A DNA stretch of 64,000 bases from Panulirus ornatus (Eukaryota > Arthropoda > Malacostraca > Decapoda > Palinuridae). Made by a program: the position numbers and the translations under genes. Every line of letters begins with the position of its first letter. Within the stretch, counting starts at the first letter, position 1. Positions 1-10,589 of this stretch are shown one piece after another. Where the stretch lies: assembly GCF_036320965.1 (NCBI RefSeq), contig NC_092225.1, positions 81,642,113-81,706,112 of the forward strand, in the 5' to 3' direction. The notes beneath the pieces are model-generated. The model did no database searches, was not told where the DNA came from, and saw only the letters and a list, made by a program, of their open reading frames with translations.

Positions 1-574
1 AAATATGTTTTGGGCCTGTCTTTAGAAATTAGTGATGATAGGAATCTTATAAGCCTGACAACACAGCACATCATGACTGAGCTACTGAACTAGCGTATGT
101 CTGCTCTCCTGCTGGCCTTTATCAAACTTGGCTTCGACTTCGTCGTTTCCAGCCGGTGGGTAAAGAGACTGTGGATTATGACTGTACACCACGAAGCTCT
201 AGTAATTCTGAACCTTGAAAGCCTTTCCTGGCCTGGCTCTGGTACACTTGGATCCTTCATGATATTTTCAAGATGCTTGGTCGTCTTTTTTGGGAAAGGG
301 TTGAGTGAACTAAGTGTAACCTGTGATGCTGGTGGTAGCAATCTGTGGCCTCGAAACGGCATTTAATGCTAAGGTTCGCTAGTTTCAAACCTTTTCCCAA
401 ACTCTGAGGTACCTACACTCAATATCTGGGACACCCTAGGTGTTGCAGGCAGCTATAGAAACTTTTAACCTTTACATTTGTCCTTTGATGTCTCTTGGAT
501 CCTGTCTTTGATCCTGAGGTACCTTCGTCATGCTGTGAGGCTGGTACGTGGCTTAGTTTGAATGAATGCGAGAA
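1..574. other. No supported gene
   Basis: Short open frames exist on both strands around 90-366, but they overlap each other and have no recognisable domain. They lack splice context that would mark an exon. The stretch is slightly less AT-rich than what follows. I see no RNA gene or repeat here. Confidence 0.5.
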
Positions 575-2775
575 ATGTACCCACTAGAATGGACCCACCA
601 TGATCAGTGCCACTTGGAGTATAGCATGGATGCACTTTGATCGTTATGATTGCAGCATAGCATGAACCCAACTTTAATCAGTGATAGATGGAGTATAACA
701 TGCGCCCTCTATATAGCATGAACCCAACTTTAATCAGTGATAGATGGAGTATAGCATGCACCCTCTATATAGCATGAACCCAACTTTAATCAGTGATAGA
801 TGGAGTATAGCATGCGCCCTCTATAATCAATGCCAGTTGGAGTATAGCTTTAACCCACTATGATCAGTGCTAGTTGGAGTATAGCATGGACTCACTATAA
901 TCAGTAATAGTTGGAGTATAGCTTGAACCCACTTTAGTCAGTAATAGCGGGATTATAGCATGGACTCACTATGATCAGTAATAGTTGGAGTATAGCTTGG
1001 ACCCACTATAATCAGTGCTAGTTGGAGTATAGCATGGATCCACTATAATCAGAGCTATTTGTAGTATATCATAGACCCATTATAATCAGTAATAGTTGGA
1101 GTGTAGCATGGATCCACTATAATCAGTGCTAGTTGGAGTATAGCATGGACCCACTATAATCAGTGCTAGTTGGAGTATAGCATGGACCCACTATAATCAG
1201 TGCTAGTCGGAGTATAGCATGGACCCACTATATTCAATGCTAGTAGAGTATAGCATGGACCTACTGTAATCAGTAATAGTTGGAGTATAGCATGGACCCA
1301 CTATAATCAGTAATAGTTGGAGTATAGCTTGGACCCACTATAATCAGTAATAGTTGGAGTATAGCTTGGACCCACTATAATCAGTAATAGTTGGAGTATA
1401 ACATGGACCCACTATAATCAGTAATAGTTGGAGTATAGCATGGACCCACTATAATCAGTAATAGTTGGAGTATAGCATGGACCCACTATAATCAGTAATA
1501 GTTGGAGTATAGCATGGACCCACTATAATCAGTAATAGTTGGAGTATAGCTTAGACCCACTATAATCAGTAATAGTTGGAGTATAGCGTGGACCCACTAT
1601 AATCAGTAATAGTTGGAGTATAGCATGGACCCACTATAATCAGTAATAGTTGGAGTATAGCATGGACCCACTATAATCAGTAATAGCTGGAGTATAGCTT
1701 GGACCCACTATAATCAGTAATAGCTGGAGTATAGCTTGGACCCACTATAATCAGTAATAGTTGGAGTATAGCTTGGATCCACTATAATCAGTAATAGTTG
1801 GAGTATAGCTTGGACCCACTATGATCAGTAATAGTTGGAGTATAGCATGGACCCACTATAATCAGTAATAGTTGGAGTATAGCTTGGACCCACTATAATC
1901 AGTAATAGTTGGAGTATAGCATGGACCCACTATAATCAGTGCTAGTTGGAGTATAGCATGGACCCACTATAATCAGTAATAGTTGGAGTATAGCATGGAC
2001 CCACTATAATCAGTGCTAGTTGGAGTATAGCATGGACCCACTATAATCAGTAATAGTTGGAGTATAGCATGGACCCACTATAATCAGTGCTAGTTGGAGT
2101 ATAGCATGGACCCACTATAATCAGTGCTAGTTGGAGTATAGCATGGACCCACTATAATCAGTAATAGTTGGAGTATAGCATGGACCCACTATAATCAGTG
2201 CTAGTTGGAGTATAGCATGGACCCACTATAATCAGTAATAGTTGGAGTATAGCATGGACCCACTATAATCAGTGCTAGTTGGAGTATAGCGTGGACCCAC
2301 TATAATCAGTAATAGTTGGAGTATAGCTTGGACCCACTATAATCAGTAATACTTGAAGTATAGCTTGAAGCTACTGTAATGGCCACTAGGTAGAGCGTAG
2401 CATAGACCCATTAAAATCAGTGATAGAGGGAGTATATCATGGACCAGTTATAATCAGTAATTTTGGAGTATAGCATGGACCCACTATAATCAGTAATAGT
2501 TGAAGTATAGCTTGGACCCATTATAATTAGCACGAGTTAAAGTATATCATGGACCCACTATAATCAGTAAGTTAGAGTATTGCATGTACCCACTATCTTT
2601 AGCACTAGGAGTATAGCTTGGACCCACTGTAAACAGCACTAGTTGGAGTGTAGCATGTATCCACTATAATCGTCGCTAGTTGATGTACAGCATGAACCCA
2701 CTATACTCAACATTATCCTGGGTATGACATGAACCCACTAGAATCAATACAAGTATGAGTATAGCATGAGTTTAT
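575..2775. repeat. 37-bp minisatellite array, about 58 copies
   Basis: A head-to-tail array whose unit reads ATAATCAGTAATAGTTGGAG followed by TATAGCATGGACCCACT, 37 bp in all. The spacing was counted directly: the TCAGTAATAG motif recurs at 1381 and 1418. The centre (about 1380-2340) is highly homogeneous, while both edges (575-1000 and 2340-2775) are diverged, the usual sign of array homogenisation from the middle. Two variable positions define monomer types: GTAATAG versus GTGCTAG, and GCATGG versus GCTTGG. There are no unique spacers, so it is not a CRISPR-like array. It lies about 1 kb upstream of the only host exon in the window. Confidence 0.95.
658..830. repeat. 56-bp higher-order unit, three copies, inside the minisatellite
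   Basis: The string CATGAACCCAACTTTAATCA starts at 661, 717 and 773, an exact 56-bp period. This equals one 37-bp monomer plus a 19-bp partial monomer containing GCCCTCTATA. It is a local higher-order repeat at the diverged left edge of the array and was amplified separately from the homogeneous core. Confidence 0.85.
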
Positions 2776-3770
2776 CATAATCAGAAGGCTCATTGGCAAC
2801 ACACGGTTCTTCTCGTCTTTGTAACTTTGGTCACTGTGTGAGTGTGTTACAACCTGGTACATTTCGAATGTATTTATAATCCAGCACCAGTACTTTCACT
2901 ACAGATAATCTCGTTTACTCACGTGGGCCTGGAAACTTTGATATGTTTGCCAGTAACGAAAGAATCTGTCTAAAGGTTTTGTAATTACTGTAATTACTAA
3001 GTCTTCAGTATCTGTTGTAGTGACCATTGTTCTAAGTTCAGGAAGCTTCAGAAGGCATTATCTTGAAATCCATATGGATAATATAGGGGCTTCATGATGG
3101 AAGCATTAATTCTGATTGCTACTAGCATCCTGGGGACCTGTAACTGTCAATTATATAAATCAAAACCAATGTTGGAGACCTGCTCATAAGTTCCAGTGTT
3201 GAAAGGTAACCGTTCCACAGATTTGGTCTCTATATACTAATATAACATGGACTACATTCCAGTTATTGGGGACAACTTTGCCGATTGCCTTAGAACTGCG
3301 TGTGAGTCAATGTATATTTATGAGTTGCGAAGACATGTTTTGCCTCAGAATTGCTTAATCATCTGTATTACCTGGGTAGTATGTCATATAAGATATTTTC
3401 TATCCGTAGCTATCCAGGCATAGTTCTTGTCTTGCAAGCAGTATTCATTAATTATATTGTAATAAGGTGATGACTCCGTTTTTATCCATCACATAATGCT
3501 ACGAAAGTATATACTACTATAGTTTGTGCTTTCTTGTCTACCGTTTTCTCTAAAGCGTAAAATCGTACTGGAACATCCTATCATCAGGTAATGTAAAATG
3601 TTTCACTAATGTATCATCACCTATCAATATAGATATTTCATATAAACTGTATTATGAGAGAATTGATTACCATAATTTCTAATCGTTGGCCAAAGTTTTA
3701 CTTTCATATCTATTAAAGAATAGGGTAAGTGTTTTCCTTTTAAAACAGTTTCTGTTTACCCAAACAAGTT
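2776..3770. other. Non-coding DNA upstream of the host exon
   Basis: AT-rich unique sequence with no open frame of note. It ends in a pyrimidine-containing tract at 3731-3774 that looks like a splice acceptor region. No promoter elements could be assigned with confidence. Confidence 0.5.
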
Positions 3771-3772
3771 AC

Positions 3773-3774
3773 AG
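3773..3774 (+). other. Predicted splice acceptor (AG) of the FUBP-like exon
   Basis: The sequence before the exon contains TTTTCC, TTTCTGTTTACC and then TTACAG ending at 3774. This fits a 3' splice site placed 16 bp before the start codon. If it is used, there is at least one upstream exon, probably 5' UTR. The alternative is that this is the first exon and the AG is fortuitous. Confidence 0.45.
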
Positions 3775-3790
3775 GCAAGCGCCGTCGGCC

Positions 3791-3874
3791 ATGATGGCAG
3801 CAGCAGCAGGACCAAATACGAGTAATTTTGCCCAAAGTTCCGCTTTTGCCGACGCAGTTCAGCGTGCTAGACAG
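3791..3874 (+). CDS. FUBP: First coding exon of a FUBP/KHSRP-family KH-domain protein
   Basis: The exon encodes 28 residues, starting with MMAAAAGPN and ending AFADAVQRARQ. It then stops cleanly at a GT donor in phase 0. The AFADAVQRARQ helix matches the conserved N-terminal helix of vertebrate KHSRP (FUBP2) and closely resembles FUBP1 (AFKDALQRARQ), where it is followed by IAAKI. Family members are nuclear single-strand nucleic-acid-binding proteins with four KH domains that act in transcription, splicing and mRNA decay; the Drosophila relative is Psi. Only the pre-KH segment is present here. I chose the first of two adjacent ATGs; its -3 position is G, and the second ATG is followed by GCA, so either could initiate. 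No IAAKI-type second exon was found downstream in the window, implying a very long intron or an assembly problem. Confidence 0.75.
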
Positions 3875-3876
3875 GT
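3875..3876 (+). other. Predicted splice donor of the FUBP-like exon
   Basis: CAG|GTATTT directly follows the RARQ codons, a good 5' splice site. In-frame translation past it loses all similarity to the family, which supports splicing at this point. Confidence 0.7.
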
Positions 3877-4119
3877 ATTTATCATAAACATTCTATGTTC
3901 AAGAATTTTGTGAGGTTATGTTTAGTACATAGGTATGGGAAGGTAGTTGGAGAAGTGCATGTTTGTTGTGTGTTCCCTCTAACTTGAAAAGAAAGTTCAT
4001 AGTTGCGGTGGAATTTCAATCGATTTTCCGGCCAATATTTTGAAGCTGAATATAGTGTTTCCGTAAGTAGCAAAGCATGGATCTCCAGGCCTGGTACACG
4101 TTAGCAATTTTTGGATCAT

Positions 4120-4270
4120 GGGTTCCTTTGGCGGGAATTGTATGGGCGATAGATTTGCTGGTGCGTGACGTCACAACACTGTAAACATGAAGCCGGTGTG
4201 GTAATGGCTGCCGCCGCGTGGTGTACATTTTCGTTCTGGCGCATGGCCTCCCATATCCGCTAATTTCAAG
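4120..4270. promoter_or_regulatory. CpG-rich patch with E2F-like and CRE motifs
   Basis: TTTGGCGGGAA at 4127-4137 matches the E2F consensus, and TGACGTCA at 4166-4173 is a perfect CRE palindrome. Around 4210-4250 the DNA turns locally GC- and CpG-rich (GCCGCCGCG), unlike the flanks. It lies about 250 bp inside the first intron of the FUBP-like gene. It could be an intronic enhancer, an alternative promoter or a divergent promoter. Motif matches alone are weak evidence. Confidence 0.3.
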
Positions 4271-4989
4271 GAAAAAGATCACAAGGAGAAAGCTTAAGGG
4301 GTGGGTTGATGTAGGAGGATTGGATTAGTGGGTTGCTGGAGTGTGATTAGAAGGCTGTTGAAATTTGTAAATGATTTTTTTTATACCAATTTTCAAACAA
4401 TGTACGAGATACTGGTCCACGAAGTGGATCCCAGTATTTCAAGAGAAGTTTAAAACTCTGATAGTTCGCAAATCTAAAGGACATGTAGATCAGTATTCGC
4501 TGAATCGGTTTCGTAAACCAATGAAAAGATCTCAAAAGGATGGCGTAATAGACATGGTTTGACCATCACATCTCTGGGAGTCGATGGAGCTAATCAACTC
4601 CATAAGTAACGAGAACTGGTAACTTTTGTTTACCTCCACATTCAAGCTAGTTTTCGGAAATGGCTACTCTGTAAATTTTGTTTTGATATGAAAATGATAT
4701 TTAAGAATGATTTCCTTAAATTGCTCTTGTGCCAGTGCAATGATGGGTTCAGGACTGCTGGAGCAGTAACCTGACAGGCTCTTACAGTGTTCCCTCAAAG
4801 TGTGTCACGAATAGATAATTTTTCCTTTGAATTTTTATATATATTTATTTAGTAACAAGTTAGGCTTCAAGGGGTAATGTATTGGTGGACATTTGTGGGT
4901 AATTGTCTGAGGGTAGATGTGCATTATTTAGGATTATGATGTTAATTTTAGTAGTGTAGAATCATTGCCACTAAAGTTGTTGAAGTGTA
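4271..4989. other. Intron-like DNA, nothing recognised
   Basis: AT-rich unique sequence with short overlapping frames on both strands (for example 4347-4562) that shadow each other. There is no splice-bounded coding similarity. Confidence 0.45.
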
Positions 4990-7320
4990 GAACTTTCCTT
5001 TTCATTAAAACTCGCCTGATATTCGTCAATGGTAGGGTTATAAGGGAGAGGAAAAATGTTGCAACAGAAGCTGAATGATATAAAATATTAAGGATAAACT
5101 TGTAAAACCTTCTCACTTTGAAAGTGAAATTTTAGTATTAGAATGTTCTCAGATGATTTGTAAGATAAATAGTGTATGATAAATAGTGAGTTCAGATGTC
5201 TCTAGAGATATAGGAATCTGACCCTTTGTGGGACAGAACTCATAAGCATTAATTCAGTCCTTGAATCTTTTTAGATATTTGAGTTCACCTAACGAATTAG
5301 CACAACATATTCATATTTCACAATATATGGGAGCATTCTTTGCAAAGAATTAATTGTAAAAGAAATTGGGATCTGTAGACCCTACAGGCAAATTTTTTGG
5401 TATTAGTTTTAGTTAATTTGTTTATTGACTTACAACGCAGATAAAGCTCTGTCAAATTTGACCTAGTGCCAGATGAATGTTTGGCATCTACTGTCCACAG
5501 GACAATTACTTTTCTAATGTCCTTATGCTGTATGTGAGGACATTTGAAAATGATGTTGGAATGTAGTGGGCATCCTACCTGTTTATAATTTAGGCCATAG
5601 ACCTTGAGAAGAGTTATACCATTTGATTCTTTATTCTCTCAGCTGTTGATATATAGTTTTTTACACCACGATCTTTTTGTTTCATAGCCATACCCACTTT
5701 ATGAGAACTTTGAATTGTTGTAGTTGGAGATGTTACGACTATAATTCCACACCATATCATCTTAATTATAAGGAATCTAGTGATACCATTTTCATTGATA
5801 TCCATCAAGTAGAACATTTGTGTCCGTTAACTGAAAATTGCCTGCTTTTGTCCTAGTTGATAGATTTTAATGAAAGTGGATTCTGGTGGATTTTCTATGC
5901 TTATTATTTTTTATATCTGTAGCCCCTCTTACTTCCCAAATTGTCCTCGCAAAGTGGGTAGGCCTTGAATTAGAGAATATTGGTGGGTAAAAGGTTGCGC
6001 CAACCTTTAGTGTACGGAATTGATACCACTTTTGTCAAAGTCATTAATTCATCCGTTAGCAGATGCATATTTTTGAGGCACGTGTTCACTTTTCAACTCT
6101 TATGGAGTTGTTGCCGTTGTAAAGTATGATTTTTTTGTGGGATTCACCTTTTACGACCTTTTACCAATCTTTATATTAACTCGTCAGTAGTAGGGTTTTG
6201 AGGGAGAGGGAAAAATGTGCGATTAGATAATGATTAATGTAAATTGTCAATGAATATGAAAAGATAACATGCCTGATTTAGTAGTTGCTGTTACTGGTGA
6301 AATTCTTTCCTTATGAAGAACATATATTCCACTTAACTGCACTATGAATCATTTGGTTCTAAAGGTAAACAGAGTCAAGATGTCTGTAGAAATATTAGAA
6401 TCTGATCCCATATGTGATAGAACCTTAAACAATAATTTGATCCCTCAGGAGATCTGAACTTCCTATGATTCAAATTTTACGATGCATGGAAGCATCCTTT
6501 GGAGTGCACCATTAATATTGGAAATTATGCATTTCCAGACCCGAGGCAAGCTTTTTTGTTTTATTACAATTTCATTTTGTTTGTACATTGATTTGCAACA
6601 TGGATAAAGTTCTTTAGTATCTAAACAGGTGCCATATAGATGTGATGTCATGTCTGTGTAATGGTCAATTTTTTGATGTCTTCCGAAAATGACTTGTTGA
6701 CACCCTCCTCTTTGTATACTTCTTGATATACTTAGACATAAGTGGTACCAGTGGATTTTTTTATCTCATTTGCACAGACAGAGTGCTTTTGTCCTACAGT
6801 ATCCATGTTGCAAAGCCAGACTACTTCATGAGAACTTAGAAATTGTTTAAGCATGAGGAACTGCACTTGAGATCCCACATGATTTATCAAATTGAGTGTT
6901 TGAAAGGAATCCAGTTGTACCACTTTCAACAGAATCTGTCAGAACATGTTTATCCATAGATTGATGAATTACCATAAAAGATAAAATTGTGAAGTATGAA
7001 TTGCTTACCAGCACTGCTATTACTTTGTCAGTAGGATGGTTGGGATAAGATTGCTAGGGTAGTAAGTCTAGAATGGCTCACCTGGTGCCTATTAAGTGTA
7101 TTATCAATGGATCAGCCTTGCCTTGAATTTGGGGCGTTAAATTTTAATTGATACTGATAAGTCAGTAAGGGCAATTCATCAGAAAAGGGAGCCAATTTTT
7201 TCACCAGAAAGTGGGCAGTGCATTGAATTAGAGGAAAATCATTAGGGAAAAGACTATGCCAGCTGTTAAGTGCAAGGAATTTATTGGTACTACTTTCTTC
7301 AGAATCTTTCAATTAAAACC
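4990..7320 (+). repeat. Diverged ~1.15 kb tandem duplication
   Basis: Landmarks recur about 1.15-1.2 kb apart. TAGGGTT..AGGGAGAG is near 5032 and again near 6191. TCTAGAGATATAGGAATCTGA near 5202 matches TGTAGAAATATTAGAATCTGA near 6385. GGGAGCATTCTTTG near 5329 matches GGAAGCATCCTTTG near 6487. CAACGCAGATAAAGCTCT near 5432 matches CAACATGGATAAAGTTCT near 6597. A partial third copy is suggested by GGAATTGATACCACTTTTGT (6016) versus GGAATTTATTGGTACTACTTT (7269). The copies are heavily diverged, with no coding capacity. Confidence 0.6.
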
Positions 7321-8400
7321 GGCGAGACACCTGCATCCCAAAGTAATTTTGGAATCTTAGACAACAGTCCTGTGGACAACCCAAGACATGCCACTTGGTG
7401 CTTGCTCAGATTCTGTAGAACAATATTCTCTTTGTAATTTTGGAGAGAGTGATTACAACCTGTGTAAAAGGGTTAAAGACAAAGAGAACATGCTTGTACA
7501 ACTTTCCATCATTGATGAGAAGCTCATGAAAGCAACGAATCTTTTCTTTGTGGTAAAGCAAAGATTTTCTTACTTGAATATTTTTCAGCACTACAATGTG
7601 GGCACTGTTTATATCATATTATCTGATTTGCCAAAAGCAGTGAAACTAACATATATAAGTGCTAAAGTTCAAAAGTTGTAGAATCATTTAATTCCCCACC
7701 ACAATGAAATGCTATGAAAGACTGAGAATCTCATCAGTCACAAATTTTTAATATTGATTATATGGGAATATAATTGGTATAGAATTATTTTACCCCCTCA
7801 AGAAACAGATTCCAAATACTATTGGATGCTCCAATCCATTTAAACCACTTTGTTGTTCCTACTCTTTTTAAGTTTAAGACCTATATTATTTGAATAATAG
7901 TGTCATTCTGTAGGGAACTTTTTTTTTTATTAGTGTCAACTTTTAAAGAAAAAAGTTACCTTGTGTCTCTAAACTTCTAATAGTGATTACCACCATGATT
8001 GAAGAGGATTGCTGAGATTTGGTGAAATGCACTTGAAATCATGTTGAAGACCGAGTTGACCAGTATAATTTCTCAATGGATTTAGAGTTCATTGCTCTTT
8101 TTGCATATTTTTATTCATTTGTTGTACAATTGCCAACCCACTGAAGCAGTGCCATACTTCATGGGTTTCTTAGAGTGGTTGTTTTTCAACCTTATTGATA
8201 TTTTTTTCTAATGAGTGAGGGATTGTTAAGAAATATGAATACCAAGAAACATGATATCGTCCTCAACTTACCAAGGGAAAATTACAAACATTTTTGAAAG
8301 TGTTGTGCTAAGATGTTAGTAAAGGCTGCCCTCTCTTGTGTTAACGTCATGCAGGGTGGTACTTTGTTGTTTTTTCATTAGCACAGTCTGCACCTGCTAC
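7321..8400. other. Intron-like DNA, no supported gene
   Basis: A 97-codon frame at 7388-7681 has no recognisable domain and no splice context. The rest is AT-rich unique DNA with short homopolymers. Confidence 0.4.
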
Positions 8401-9011
8401 TACTTATAAATATATATATTTTTTCTTTTATCATACTTTGTCACTGTCTCCCATGTTATTGAGGTAGCACAAGGAAACAGATGAAAGAATGGCCCAACCC
8501 ACCCACATACACAAGTATATACATAAACGCCCACACATGCACATATACATACCTGTACATTTCAACGTATACATACATATACATACACTGACATACATTT
8601 ATGTACACATGTACTTATACTTGCTCCTTCATCCATTCCTGTCGCCACCCCGCCACACATGAAATGGCACCCCCTCCCCCACACCCGCACGAAGTAGTGC
8701 TAGGAAAAGACAACAAAGGCCACATTCCTTCATACTCCGTCTTTAGCTGTCATGTGTAATGCATTGAAACAACAGCTCCCTTTCCACATCTAGGCCCCAC
8801 AACACTTTTCATGGTTTACCCCAGATGCTTCACATGCCCTGGTTCAATCCACTGACAGCACGTCGACCTCGGTATACCACATCATTCCAATTCACTCTAT
8901 TCCTTGAATGCCTTTTACCCTCCAGTATGTTCAGGCCCCGATCGCTCAAAATCTTTGTCACTATCCTTCCACCTCCAATTTGGTCTCTCACTTCTCATTC
9001 TCTCCACTTTT
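8401..9011 (-). mobile_element. RTE LINE, 5'-truncated copy: 3' UTR (long form) and last ~50 codons
   Basis: Read on the minus strand, the C-terminal RTE coding end (about 8835-9011) runs into the long-form 3' UTR and finishes in an AT-rich tail near 8400. The tail holds the conserved ACCTC..GGGAGACAG-type terminus in diverged form. The copy is truncated at its 5' side by the CA/TA microsatellite. It is one of the older copies, with many substitutions. Confidence 0.85.
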
Positions 9012-9034
9012 CACACACACACACACACACACAC

Positions 9035-9102
<68 letters not shown>

Positions 9103-9119
9103 TTTTTTTTTTTTTTTTT
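9012..9119. repeat. (CA)n(TA)n microsatellite followed by T18
   Basis: CA repeat 9012-9035, TA repeat to 9101, then T 9102-9119. It separates a truncated RTE from a mini-element. Such TA tracts occur at nearly every element boundary in the window. Confidence 0.95.
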
Positions 9120-9341
9120 CATACGATTCGCCATTTCCCGCATTTGCGAGGTAGCGCCAAGAACAGAGGACCGGGCCTCAGAGGGGAAAATCCTCACCTG
9201 GCCCCCCTCTCTGTTCCTTCTTTTGGGGGGAAAAAAAAAAAAAAAAAAAAAACGAGAGGGGAGGATTTCCAGCCACCCGCTCCCTCCCCTTTTAGTCGCC
9301 TTCTACGACACGCAGGGAATACGTGGGAAGTATTCTTTCTC

Positions 9342-9345
<4 letters not shown>
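9120..9345 (-). mobile_element. RTE-derived mini-element, copy A
   Basis: A ~226-bp non-coding repeat. On the minus strand it begins AGGGGAGAAAGAATACTTCC (after (TA)n), contains an A/T-rich homopolymer in the middle, and ends with a GCGGGAAATGGCG terminus and a poly-A tract. Its 5' part matches the 5' UTR of the RTE at 60007-60170, and its 3' end resembles the RTE 3' terminus. Similar copies lie at 10353, 14317, 14559 and 14810. Confidence 0.85.
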
Positions 9346-9373
<28 letters not shown>

Positions 9374-9378
<5 letters not shown>

Positions 9379-10283
9379 TTATTTCATATATTTATTTTGC
9401 TTTGTCGCTGTCTCCCGCGTTTGCGAGGTAGCGCAAGGAAACAGATGAAAGAAAGGCCCAACCCACCCCCACACACATGTATATACATACACGCCCACAC
9501 ACGCAAATATACATACCTATACATCTCAATGTACACATATATATACACATACATATATACACATGCACACAATTCACACTGCCTGCCCCTATTCATTCCC
9601 ATCGCCACCTCGCCACACATGGAATACCATCCCCTTCCCCCCTCATGTGTGCGAGGTAGCACTAGGAAAAGACAACAAAGGCCCCATTCGTTCACACTCA
9701 GTCTCCAGCTGTCATGCAATAATGCCCGAAACGACAGCTCCCTTTCCACATCCAGGCCCCACACAACTTTCCATGGTTTACCCCAGACGCTTCACATGCC
9801 CTGATTCAATCCACTGACAGCACGTCAACCCCGGTATACCACATCTATCCAATTCACTCTATTCCTTGCCCGCCTCTCACCCTCCTGTATGTTCAGGCCC
9901 CGATCACACAAAATCTTTTTCACTCCATCTTTCCACCTCCAATTTGGTCTCCCACTTCTCCTCGTTCCCTCCACCTCCGACACATATATCCTCTTGGTCA
10001 ATCTTTCCTCACTCATTCTCTCCATGTGCCCAAACCATTTCAAAACACCCTCTTCTGCTCTCTCAACCACGCTCTTTTTATTTCCACACATCTCTCTTAC
10101 CCTTATATTACTTACTTGATCAAACCACCTCACACCACACATTGTCCTCAAACATCTCATTTCCAGCACATCCACCCTCCTGCACACAACTCTATCCATA
10201 GCCCACACCTCGCAACCATACAACATTGTTGGAACCACTATTCCTTCAAACATACCCATTTTTGCTTTCCGAGATAATGTTCT

Positions 10284-10286
<3 letters not shown>
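9374..10286 (-). mobile_element. RTE LINE, 5'-truncated copy with long 3' UTR
   Basis: Minus-strand coding for the RTE C-terminal domain ([38 protein letters not shown]) covers 10286-9825. It is followed by the long 3' UTR (9825-9390) with the internal CCTAG..CGAGG segment and an AATAAATATATGAAATAAA-type tail. The 5' end is cut at a (TA)n tract. The reverse transcriptase core is absent. Confidence 0.9.
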
Positions 10287-10348
<62 letters not shown>

Positions 10349-10352
10349 TTTT
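10287..10352. repeat. (TA)n and T12 tract
   Basis: Uninterrupted TA 10287-10341, then T 10341-10352, between an RTE 5' truncation and the 3' end of mini-element copy B. Confidence 0.95.
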
Positions 10353-10573
10353 CAAACTATTCGCCATTTCCCGCGTTAGCGAGGTAGCGTTAAGAACAGA
10401 GGACTGGGCCTTTGATGGCACATCCTCACCTGGCCCCCTTCTCTGTTCCTTCTTTTGGAAAAAAAAAAACGAGAGGGGAGGATTTCCAGCCACCCGCTCC
10501 CTCCCCTTTTAGTCGCCTTCTACAACACGCAGGGAATACGTGGGAAGTATTCTTTCTCCCCTAACCCCAGGGA
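10353..10573 (-). mobile_element. RTE-derived mini-element, copy B
   Basis: Same ~220-bp structure as copy A, including the GCGAGGTAGCGTTAAGAACA end (plus-strand reading) and the GTCGCCTTCTACAACACGCA segment near its other end. It is flanked by TA tracts on both sides and has no coding capacity. Confidence 0.9.
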
Positions 10574-10589
10574 TATATATTTTTTTTAT

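Noticed and set aside
90..366. Small genes on both strands at the left edge
   Set aside because: Two similar-sized frames overlap on opposite strands, with no domain, no splice sites and no repeat family match that I can name.
575..2775. CRISPR-like array
   Set aside because: The repeats are directly adjacent with no unique spacers, and the setting is eukaryotic; this is a minisatellite.
7388..7681. 97-codon frame in the intron
   Set aside because: No family resemblance, and it sits in diverged repeat-like AT-rich DNA without splice context. It is within the range expected by chance.
9120..9345. tRNA-derived SINE promoter in the mini-element
   Set aside because: A GGCTGGAAATCC string weakly resembles a B box, but no matching A box at proper spacing was found, and the same string belongs to the RTE 5' UTR.
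8904..9804. Long plus-strand frames through the CA/TA repeats
   Set aside because: They are antisense to the minus-strand RTE tail and cross microsatellites (runs of Tyr-Ile and Thr-His). Open frames over TA repeats are expected and not coding.
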